DNA of 6,714 nucleotides from Clostridiaceae bacterium (lineage in GTDB: Bacteria > Bacillota > Clostridia > Oscillospirales > Acutalibacteraceae). The notes beneath the pieces were generated by a model. It made no database searches, was not told the DNA's origin, and saw only the letters and a program-made list of their open reading frames with translations. The stretch lies in contig JAEEHZ010000223.1 in the NCBI GenBank assembly GCA_016281115.1, positions 1 through 6,714 of the forward strand, in the 5' to 3' direction. Each line of letters begins with the position of its first letter. The first letter of the stretch is position 1. This document shows positions 1 to 5,659 of the stretch, in pieces. A program made the translations under genes and the position numbers.

Positions 1-16
1 GACACCTCACATATCA

Positions 17-1162
17 TCAGGGACGAACCATAAGGAGATATGAGTCTATCCCGTCAATTGTTGTCAGCGTGCCTATTGCGTATTGGTGATTGTCATATTC
101 GTAAAACTCACCGATATCAATTTTATATGAGCCTATTGCCGACAATACGCCCGAATCCCAAGAAGCACTCAAATATGTATCGTCATCTTTATTTTTGTCG
201 TAGCTTTTGTCATCTATAAAAATAGTGTCCCAGTCGAAACAAAGCGTCAGTCCCGAACCCTCCTGCGTGATATCAATATTAAGGAATTCTTCCGCATAGT
301 TGTTGGTTCGATTGCGTGGGTCATAGATGATATACGCCTTCCAGCCGCCCACTATTTGAGAGCTGTCTGTTATAACTGTTCTGCCCTCGGGCTTGCCGTT
401 TGACATAACACTGCTGTACCACAAAAAATCTCCTAAAGTAGGTTGGCGTGTAGTGTTGTATCGGCTTAAATCAAATTCAGGTTCACTTGGTGCTTCAGAC
501 GAAACGATATCGCTTGAAAGATCAAAGTCTGAATAAATATCGTCGATATTTGATATTATATCGTCTAAATAGTCGTCGTAATCCTTGTTACTTGAGGTAT
601 CAAGCGCATAGTCGCTATCCTGCAAATATGTATCGGTATCGGTTTCTTCTTTACCGCTGTGGAACATTTTTGTAACAAAGCCCGGAAATATGAACAATAC
701 TATCTCTGCAATTATCACAACAGCAGCAATTATTGCAAACACTATTGCGCCTGTTGATGTTTTTGAGGCTGTGGGCTTTTGGGGTTGCATTTGGGGAGGA
801 TAATAGCCGTTGTTAAAGCTTTGATTTACAGGAGCCGCGCCCTGCTGCATTGGAGGGGGTGTTTGAGGAATGTTGTTTGGATAATTTACAGGTGCCTGAG
901 GTTGTTGATTAACGGGGGGAGTGTTTACGGGACCGCCGGTGCGGTAATTTGTAAGTGGTTTACCTCCGTCTACGCTTGCCACAGGATCATACGAATAGCT
1001 ATTACCCATTGCATTATTGGGCGCTGACTGAGGGCTTGTAACAGGTGCGGCAGTCTGCGGCTCGGCTTGAGGCGATGGCGCGTTCCACTCTATGGGGCTG
1101 CCGCAGGAGGGGCAGAATTTTTCGTTTCCTTTAATCTCGTTTCCGCATTTTTCGCAAAACAT
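17..1162 (-). CDS. Zinc-ribbon, single-pass membrane protein with C-terminal outer domain
   Basis: A 381-residue protein of unknown function. Residues 3-20 form a zinc ribbon (C3-x2-C6 and C17-x2-C20, with FCPSCG), of the short zinc-ribbon type found at the N-terminus of many Firmicute membrane proteins. Residues about 25-135 are a low-complexity linker rich in Pro, Gln, Asn and Ala. One hydrophobic segment covers about 138-162, followed by a strongly acidic Asp/Ser/Tyr stretch (about 171-230) and a probably beta-rich domain (about 240-381) with a GGW motif at 272-274. I infer the ribbon is cytoplasmic and the C-terminal domain outside. It is the second gene of a leftward operon; 17 bases separate it from the gene before it, and that gap holds a perfect GGAGG (complement of 1170-1174) 7 bases before the ATG. 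The stop codon is TGA at 17-19. No enzyme motif is visible; a role in sensing or scaffolding at the envelope is only a guess. Confidence 0.88.
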   Translation of the reverse strand: MFCEKCGNEIKGNEKFCPSCGSPIEWNAPSPQAEPQTAAPVTSPQSAPNNAMGNSYSYDPVASVDGGKPLTNYRTGGPVNTPPVNQQPQAPVNYPNNIPQTPPPMQQGAAPVNQSFNNGYYPPQMQPQKPTASKTSTGAIVFAIIAAVVIIAEIVLFIFPGFVTKMFHSGKEETDTDTYLQDSDYALDTSSNKDYDDYLDDIISNIDDIYSDFDLSSDIVSSEAPSEPEFDLSRYNTTRQPTLGDFLWYSSVMSNGKPEGRTVITDSSQIVGGWKAYIIYDPRNRTNNYAEEFLNIDITQEGSGLTLCFDWDTIFIDDKSYDKNKDDDTYLSASWDSGVLSAIGSYKIDIGEFYEYDNHQYAIGTLTTIDGIDSYLLMVRP

Positions 1163-1179
1163 ATATTTACCTCCCTTAT

Positions 1180-1860
1180 TTATTCGTAAACGCCGTCTGT
1201 ATACTCGAGTTCATCGGGGCGGATCTTGTAATTACCCTCGAGCAATACTGTTATGCCGTTGGCGGTTAGCTTGTTGGAAAGCTTGCCTACGATTAACATT
1301 CCTTCGGAATCCTCGCATATAATTCCGTCAAAACTTACCGTGGCAGTTCCGCTCATTTCATCGGTGTCGGTTGACAGATCCATACTGAATTTGAATTTTC
1401 CGTCACGCACGCTTTTTATTATGTGAAAATCCTGCTCTGCCATTGTTTTGGGATCGTCTATTCTGTAATCACGCGACGACATTCTCATACCGTACATAGC
1501 ATCTATGAACAAATCCCATTCGCCGTCTTCGTCAAATTCAAACTCAAAATCCGCAGGCTTAGCCATTACCTCTTGTATTTCAGAGGGCTTGGCACCCATA
1601 TTTTCCATACCTTCCATTTTTGTAAAAGTGAATTCGCCTTTCCAATCACCTTGGATATCGAGATACATTGCGTCTTTCTTTATCTCGGCACCCGGAGGGA
1701 TAAGGCTTTCCGAGCCTGTCATCCGTCCAAATAATCCGCCTCCGTCTCCGTTGCCCGAAAAGGGATTTGTCAAAAATACGAACACACTGAAAGCGGTTGT
1801 AACGGCAAGAAGAATGCTCATTACTATTATCAGTCCCTTGCCCTTTGTTTTTTGTTCCAT
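1180..1860 (-). CDS. Single-pass membrane-anchored protein with extracytoplasmic beta-rich domain
   Basis: A 226-residue protein that I do not recognise as a named family. It has a short basic N-terminus (K4, K6, K8), one hydrophobic segment at about 9-30 and then a Gly/Asn/Asp-rich linker (about 33-43). There is no lipobox cysteine, so the segment is more likely an uncleaved anchor than a lipoprotein signal. The outside part (about 60-226) is acidic, with alternating polar and aromatic residues that suggest beta strands: GDWKG at 71-75, a DFEFEFDEDGEWDLF-like stretch at 104-118, and GNYKI at 209-213. It is the first gene of the leftward operon, with GGAGG (complement of 1868-1872) 7 bases before its ATG and a good promoter upstream. 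Its layout (anchor, linker, G-W-containing beta domain) parallels that of the gene after it, so the two may act together at the cell surface; that is inference. Confidence 0.87.
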   Translation of the reverse strand: MEQKTKGKGLIIVMSILLAVTTAFSVFVFLTNPFSGNGDGGGLFGRMTGSESLIPPGAEIKKDAMYLDIQGDWKGEFTFTKMEGMENMGAKPSEIQEVMAKPADFEFEFDEDGEWDLFIDAMYGMRMSSRDYRIDDPKTMAEQDFHIIKSVRDGKFKFSMDLSTDTDEMSGTATVSFDGIICEDSEGMLIVGKLSNKLTANGITVLLEGNYKIRPDELEYTDGVYE

Positions 1861-1935
1861 ATAATTACCTCCTGTGTTATAAATTTAACAATTTCATAAT
1901 ATTTTAGGTGAAAAATAACCAAAATTGCTGTTAAC

Positions 1936-1964
1936 ATTGTAACATAATAGTCTAATATTTGCAA
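1936..1964 (-). promoter_or_regulatory. Predicted housekeeping promoter of the leftward operon
   Basis: On the minus strand, TTGCAA (-35, complement of 1959-1964) and TACAAT (-10, complement of 1936-1941) are separated by exactly 17 bases. The -10 matches five of six consensus positions and the -35 four of six. Transcription would start near 1929, giving a leader of about 70 bases before the 226-residue protein's ATG at 1860. Confidence 0.55.
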
Positions 1965-1980
1965 TACTATTTATTCTGTA

Positions 1981-2007
1981 TCGTATACGAAAGGGATGGT
2001 AATACCA
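1981..2007. promoter_or_regulatory. Two adjacent short palindromes between divergent promoters (possible operators)
   Basis: TCGTATACGA (1981-1990) is a perfect 10-base palindrome. Six bases later comes TGGTA-A-TACCA (1997-2007), a perfect inverted repeat around one base. Both lie between the predicted leftward promoter (1936-1964) and the predicted rightward promoter (2057-2085), where a shared regulator could bind. Short palindromes occur by chance in AT-rich DNA, so function is unproven. Confidence 0.25.
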
Positions 2008-2056
2008 ATGTTTCAAACTTTTGATATTTTGAATATTATGTTTTTTATCTTGTTTG

Positions 2057-2085
2057 TTGACATTTTTGTATTTGTATTATAGAAT
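2057..2085 (+). promoter_or_regulatory. Predicted strong housekeeping promoter of the 59-residue peptide gene
   Basis: A perfect TTGACA (-35, 2057-2062) is followed after exactly 17 bases by TAGAAT (-10, 2080-2085), five of six consensus matches. Transcription would start near 2092, giving a leader of about 45 bases. The match supports vegetative, sigma-A-type expression of the peptide gene. Confidence 0.7.
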
Positions 2086-2136
2086 AAATACAGTTAGATA
2101 TGTGATTATCCTTGATTTGAAAGGAGTTGAAACGAT

Positions 2137-2316
2137 ATGCAAAAGTATGTATCTCCGTTTTTAGCAATTGAAAAATTGAACACGTTTGATGCAGTTACTG
2201 CATCCGGTATATCGTCGGGCAGCAGCTCTCAGGGAACATTACGTACGAGCAGCGACAACAATGTGTCTTTCAACGACCTTCTCAGAGAAGGAGTCTTCTC
2301 AGATTACTACAACTGA
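2137..2316 (+). CDS. Small 59-residue peptide of unknown function
   Basis: The frame opens with ATG at 2137 and closes with TGA at 2314-2316. AAAGGAG (2120-2126) lies 10 bases before the ATG, a perfect promoter lies upstream and a strong terminator downstream, so this is very likely an expressed gene. The peptide starts MQKYVSPFLAIEKL, continues with FDAVTASG at residues 18-25 and a Ser/Gly run (about 25-32), and ends with a charged, aromatic tail (DLLREGVFSDYYN, 47-59). It has no cysteine, no membrane segment and no signal peptide. The pattern Y-x2-P, then a few residues, then F-x-A/V-V/I-T-x-S-G recalls a type of short hypothetical protein seen repeatedly in gut Clostridia (recollection, not searched). 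The conserved head with a variable Ser/Gly-rich remainder could suit a leader-core precursor, but no modifying enzyme is next to it. Function is unknown. Confidence 0.8.
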   Translation: MQKYVSPFLAIEKLNTFDAVTASGISSGSSSQGTLRTSSDNNVSFNDLLREGVFSDYYN

Positions 2317-2358
2317 GAATAATTGAGATTTTTGAGTTTTATTTTATAAACACCGATC

Positions 2359-2408
2359 AACGGGCGTCTATTGCATTTGTTGCAAAGACGCCTGTTTATT
2401 TTATTTAT
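2359..2408 (+). terminator. Strong intrinsic terminator after the small peptide gene
   Basis: The arms AACGGGCGTCT (2359-2369) and AGACGCCTGTT (2386-2396) pair over 11 bases with one G-U wobble. The stem continues after a bulged A (2370) through TTGCA (2371-2375) and TGCAA (2381-2385) to a 5-base loop, TTTGT. A T-rich tract follows (about 2395-2408). It lies about 40 bases past the peptide stop codon and should isolate that transcript from the downstream operon. Confidence 0.85.
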
Positions 2409-2484
2409 GAACGGTTAGCACAAAATACGACTCATTAAGCATAGTATATTCATAATTAATTCTGCCTAGTTCATATGCTGTAAT

Positions 2485-2498
2485 GGTGATATGAATTG
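2485..2498 (+). promoter_or_regulatory. Weak ribosome binding site and TTG start of the YlbJ-family gene
   Basis: GGTGAT (2485-2490) stands 5 bases before TTG (2496-2498). In the reading frame of the gene a stop codon (TGA at 2487-2489) lies just upstream, so TTG is the furthest possible start. The nearby ATG at 2491 is out of frame and ends after two codons (ATG AAT TGA). Starting at the TTG gives a basic KRRIK head before the first membrane segment, as expected; the next in-frame ATG (2571) would remove that segment and has no clear ribosome binding site. Confidence 0.6.
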
Positions 2499-3602
2499 AA
2501 AAGAAGAATAAAGCCTGTGCTTTGTACAGTGTGTGCGGCGCTTATCTGCTTTAGCGCAGGCATTGGGATAATGGCACAGGCAGAGGAGAGCCTACAGGGT
2601 GCGAAGTCTGCGGTAGAAAGCTGCGCACGTGTTCTTATACCGGGTATTTTTCCTTTTATGGTAATTACACAGTTCGCGCTTTACACGGGTGCAGCGGATG
2701 TTTTTTCATTCCTGTTTGGCACAGTAACGAAAAAGATATACAAGTTGCCCAAAGTGTGTGCAGGCGTTATTGTACTGTCGCTGATAGGAGGATATCCCGT
2801 TGGGGCGAAAATGATATCAACACTGCATAAGCAAAGGAAAATAACACAAAAGCAGGCTTCACGTATGGCGCTTTTCTGTTTTGGCGCAGGTCCCGCCTTT
2901 GTAATGGGAACCGTCGGCGCAGGAATACTGAAAAACAGCGGCATCGGGGTAATGATCTTTGTTTCACAGCTTTTGGCGAGTATTATAATAGGTCTGTGTG
3001 TATCTGTGTTTAGTAAAGATAAGCCTGTAAACAGGGAATACCGTGAAAATAATAAAAGCTTTGGCGATGCTTTTACCCGTGCAGTAAAAGACGCGTCTTC
3101 GGCGGTTATAAATATGTGTGCTTTTGTTATATTTTTCGGGAGCGTTATGTCGATAATCAAGTTACCTGTTGAAAGAATCGAAATGCAGTTTAATTTAAAC
3201 AATAATACTTTTATGAGTGCGCTGGCTGCTGTGTGTGAGGTCACAAACGCTTGCGTGAATATAGATAAAAGTGAGTATCCTGTGCTCTATGCGGCTTTTG
3301 CAGTGGGATTCGGCGGACTTTGCGTGCATTTTCAGGTTTTTTCGCTCCTTGACGGAATTAAAGTAAACAAACTGCTTTTTCTGGCTTTACGGCTTGTTCA
3401 GGGAATATTATCGGCGGTAATCACATATATTTTATGTAGCTTTTTTCCGTTTGAGGCTGAGGCGGCGTATATTTTCGGAAACGAAACGTATTTGCACAGC
3501 GGAAGCAATGTTCTTTCGGCTATAACGCTTATAATGATGTGCGCTGTCTTTGTTGTCTCGCAGCACGAAAAAAGGGAAAAAACCATTAAAAGGGAGAGCT
3601 GA
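2496..3602 (+). CDS. ylbJ: YlbJ-family (nucleoside-recognition/Gate-type) integral membrane protein
   Basis: A 368-residue polytopic membrane protein with about eight to ten hydrophobic segments (for example about 7-27, 44-66, 88-104, 125-148, 150-172, 200-222, 262-286, 293-315, 338-356). Family signatures visible are LIPGIFPFMV (47-56), GGYPVGAKM (98-106), FGAGPAFVMGTVG (129-141), EVTNACVNI (248-256) and GFGGLCVHFQVF (271-282); the Gly-rich motifs in each half fit the duplicated Gate domain of this family. YlbJ is known in Bacillus subtilis as a mother-cell (sigma-E) gene needed for normal sporulation; its transported substrate is not established. The protein is somewhat shorter than the roughly 400-residue Bacillus homologue. 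It starts at TTG and ends 4 bases before the asparagine synthetase ATG, so the two are almost certainly co-transcribed and perhaps translationally coupled. The family call is strong; the one-to-one ylbJ name is less certain because clostridial genomes may carry paralogues. Confidence 0.82.
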   Translation: MKRRIKPVLCTVCAALICFSAGIGIMAQAEESLQGAKSAVESCARVLIPGIFPFMVITQFALYTGAADVFSFLFGTVTKKIYKLPKVCAGVIVLSLIGGYPVGAKMISTLHKQRKITQKQASRMALFCFGAGPAFVMGTVGAGILKNSGIGVMIFVSQLLASIIIGLCVSVFSKDKPVNREYRENNKSFGDAFTRAVKDASSAVINMCAFVIFFGSVMSIIKLPVERIEMQFNLNNNTFMSALAAVCEVTNACVNIDKSEYPVLYAAFAVGFGGLCVHFQVFSLLDGIKVNKLLFLALRLVQGILSAVITYILCSFFPFEAEAAYIFGNETYLHSGSNVLSAITLIMMCAVFVVSQHEKREKTIKRES

Positions 3603-3606
3603 TTTT

Positions 3607-5439
3607 ATGTGCGGTATAGCAGGTGTGTTAAGCAATAGTATCGATCTGTCGGAAAAGCTCGGTGTTATAAACAGGATGAGCGAAAAACTGAGGTCAAGAG
3701 GACCTGATGAGGACGGAATGTATATTGAAAAGAACGTGTGCCTTATTCATCGCCGTTTGACCGTGATCGACCCCGAAGGTGGCAGACAGCCGATGACCCG
3801 CAAGCACGGCAATGAACTTTATACAATTGTGTATAACGGTGAGCTTTATAACACGGAGGATATACGTCAAAAACTGATTTCGGAGGGTTTTTCGTTTGAG
3901 GGACACAGCGACACTGAGGTCTTACTGAGCGCCTACATATGCTTCGGTGAGAACTGCGTGGATATGCTCAACGGTATTTTTGCCTTTGCAGTGTATGAGC
4001 ACAAAGCCAAAAAGCTTTTTTTAGCAAGAGATCCCGTTGGCGTCAAGCCGCTGTTCTATTATAGCGAAAAAGGCAGTTTTGTTTTCGCAAGTGAGATTAA
4101 AGCTGTTTTTGCATATGACGAAGTTACTCCGGAGATCAACGACGAAGGCTTGTGTGAGCTGTTTTTTATGTCACCGGGAAGAACCTGCGGCTGCGGAGTG
4201 TTTAAGAATATAAAAGAGCTTTTGCCCGGTGAGTGTATGGTTTATGAAAACGGTTTTGTTATAAAAAAGCGCTATTTTACACTAAGGGCAAAACCACATA
4301 ACGATCCTCTTGCCAAAACGGTAGAATATGTACGCTTTTTGATAAAAGATTCAATAGAGAGACAGCTTGTTTCCGATGTGCCGCTGTGTACTTTTTTATC
4401 GGGAGGGCTTGACAGCAGCATAATTACAAAAGTTGCCTCCGATTATTATGTCGAAAAGGGAAGAGGACAGCTATCAACATATTCGGTAAATTATGCCGAC
4501 AACAAAAAATATTTTACAAAAAGCCTGTTTCAGCCGAATTCGGACGATGATTATATAGGTATAATGTCTGAATTTGCCAATACAAACCATACCGAAGTCG
4601 TGTTGGACAATAAAATGTTGGCGGACGCACTGTATGACGCAACGATTGCGAGAGATCTGCCTATGATGGCAGATGTGGATTCTTCACTTTTGCTGTTTTG
4701 CAGAGAAATGAAAAAGAGATTTACAGTCGGAGTTTCCGGAGAGTGCGCCGATGAGTTGTTCGGTGGATATCCGTGGTATCACAACAAAGATATACTGTTC
4801 GAGGAGTGTTTTCCGTGGGCGAGAAGCCTTGATACGCGCAGAGCCGTTCTCAAAAAGGGGTTTTTGCCGCAGGGAGAAGAATACGTTCATCAAAAATATC
4901 TCGATATCATAAATCATACCGACTATTTGCCCGGAGATACTCCGCTTGAGAAGAGAATGAGACAAATGTATGCTCTTAACTTTTACGGATTTATGCAAAA
5001 TTTACTTGAGCGGAAAGACAGAATGTCCATGTACAGCGGCTTTGAGGTGAGAGTTCCTTTTTGCGATAGGAGAATTGTAGAGTATTCGTTTAATATGCCT
5101 TGGGAAATGAAAGCTTTAAACGGCAGAGAAAAGGGGATACTCAGAGTTGCTTTTTCCGATATGTTGCCGTATGACATCGTTTGGCGCAAAAAAAGCCCTT
5201 ATCCGAAAACACACAATCCCGAATATATGAGAATTATAAGTGAGCGGGTAAAAGAATTGTTTGAGAATAACAGCCCCGTTACACAATTTTTAGATAAGGA
5301 AACGGTATATTCGTATATAGAAAACCCCGACAATATGAAGTCTATGTGGTACGGTCAGCTTATGCGCACACCGCAGGTTTTGGCATTTGTTATACAGCTT
5401 GATATGTGGTTTAAAGAATACAATATTTTACAATTATAA
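3607..5439 (+). CDS. asnB: Asparagine synthetase (glutamine-hydrolysing), EC 6.3.5.4
   Basis: A 610-residue enzyme that makes asparagine from aspartate, ATP and glutamine in the cytoplasm. The N-terminal class II glutaminase domain has the nucleophile Cys2 (MCGIAG), HRRL (48-51), YNGELYN (76-82), GHSDTEVLL (99-107) and the ARDPVGVKPL stretch (140-149). The C-terminal synthetase domain has the ATP-binding PP-loop SGGLDSS (265-271), SGECADELFGGYPWY (377-391), DRMSM (471-475) and EVRVPFCD (480-487). No catalytic motif I know of is missing. The start is ATG at 3607, because Cys2 must become the N-terminal nucleophile after Met removal; AGGGAG (3591-3596) lies 10 bases upstream, inside the end of the preceding gene. 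The frame stays open further upstream, but that would add 19 residues overlapping that gene and block the nucleophile. The length is closer to the Bacillus asnB/asnO enzymes (about 610-630 residues) than to E. coli AsnB (554). It is the second gene of an operon with the YlbJ-family gene; which Bacillus paralogue it matches is not resolved. Confidence 0.93.
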   Translation: MCGIAGVLSNSIDLSEKLGVINRMSEKLRSRGPDEDGMYIEKNVCLIHRRLTVIDPEGGRQPMTRKHGNELYTIVYNGELYNTEDIRQKLISEGFSFEGHSDTEVLLSAYICFGENCVDMLNGIFAFAVYEHKAKKLFLARDPVGVKPLFYYSEKGSFVFASEIKAVFAYDEVTPEINDEGLCELFFMSPGRTCGCGVFKNIKELLPGECMVYENGFVIKKRYFTLRAKPHNDPLAKTVEYVRFLIKDSIERQLVSDVPLCTFLSGGLDSSIITKVASDYYVEKGRGQLSTYSVNYADNKKYFTKSLFQPNSDDDYIGIMSEFANTNHTEVVLDNKMLADALYDATIARDLPMMADVDSSLLLFCREMKKRFTVGVSGECADELFGGYPWYHNKDILFEECFPWARSLDTRRAVLKKGFLPQGEEYVHQKYLDIINHTDYLPGDTPLEKRMRQMYALNFYGFMQNLLERKDRMSMYSGFEVRVPFCDRRIVEYSFNMPWEMKALNGREKGILRVAFSDMLPYDIVWRKKSPYPKTHNPEYMRIISERVKELFENNSPVTQFLDKETVYSYIENPDNMKSMWYGQLMRTPQVLAFVIQLDMWFKEYNILQL

Positions 5440-5441
5440 AA

Positions 5442-5459
5442 ACAATACAGCTTTATTGT
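5442..5459 (+). terminator. Weak AT-rich hairpin after the asparagine synthetase gene
   Basis: ACAATA (5442-5447) and TATTGT (5454-5459) form a perfect 6-base stem with a 6-base loop, starting 3 bases past the stop codon. The stem has a single G-C pair and no clear T-run follows, so it is a poor intrinsic terminator. No better one is visible before the next promoter, so termination may be Rho-dependent or leaky. Confidence 0.2.
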
Positions 5460-5574
5460 GAAGAAAATCATTCCTTTTCGACAAAAAACATATGTCAAAA
5501 TTGATAATGTTTATAATAAAACCGCAAAAAAATAAATACAAATCGCCAAAATTAGCGGTAAATTAAGATTTTAA

Positions 5575-5603
5575 TTGACTTTTTCACGATAAAGCGTTAA
5601 AAT
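5575..5603 (+). promoter_or_regulatory. Predicted strong housekeeping promoter of the substrate-binding protein gene
   Basis: TTGACT (-35, 5575-5580) and TAAAAT (-10, 5598-5603) are separated by exactly 17 bases, each matching five of six consensus positions. Transcription would start near 5610, giving a leader of about 50 bases before the ATG at 5660. This sets the transporter gene apart as its own transcription unit. Confidence 0.7.
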
Positions 5604-5604
5604 G

Positions 5605-5633
5605 TTCTGCAGAATAATCGAGTTGAATTATTC
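5605..5633 (+). promoter_or_regulatory. Palindrome at predicted transcription start, overlapping a leader hairpin
   Basis: TTCTGCAGAA (5605-5614) is a perfect 10-base palindrome just after the -10 box, spanning the predicted start near 5610. It overlaps a second inverted repeat, GAATAAT (5612-5618) and ATTATTC (5627-5633) with an 8-base loop, which would form a hairpin at the very 5' end of the transcript. The first could be a repressor operator; the second could protect the message from decay. Both roles are inferred from position. Confidence 0.35.
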
Positions 5634-5659
5634 GAAATATTTTTTACGGAGGTAAAGAA

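Noticed and set aside
1505..1864. A 119-codon rightward reading frame opposite the 226-residue protein
   Set aside because: It lies antisense to a gene with a good ribosome binding site and promoter, its translation is low-complexity Ser/Pro/Ile-rich, and I see no ribosome binding site for it.
2681..3244. A 187-codon leftward reading frame opposite the YlbJ-family gene
   Set aside because: It is fully inside a gene with clear family motifs on the other strand, and its translation shows no recognisable motif.
3550..3606. Earlier ATG start for the asparagine synthetase adding 19 residues
   Set aside because: It would overlap the end of the YlbJ-family gene and move the catalytic cysteine away from position 2, which must become the N-terminus. 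The ATG at 3607 has a good ribosome binding site.
2137..5439. Peptide gene plus asparagine-synthetase-like gene as a lasso-peptide cluster
   Set aside because: Lasso clusters need a leader protease and recognition element, and none is present. The synthetase keeps Cys2 and the full glutaminase motif set expected of a true AsnB. A strong terminator and an unrelated membrane protein gene separate it from the peptide.
5521..5559. ACCGC...GCGGT inverted repeat before the transporter promoter as a terminator or riboswitch
   Set aside because: The arms are only 5 bases, 29 bases apart, with no T-run and no conserved aptamer elements.
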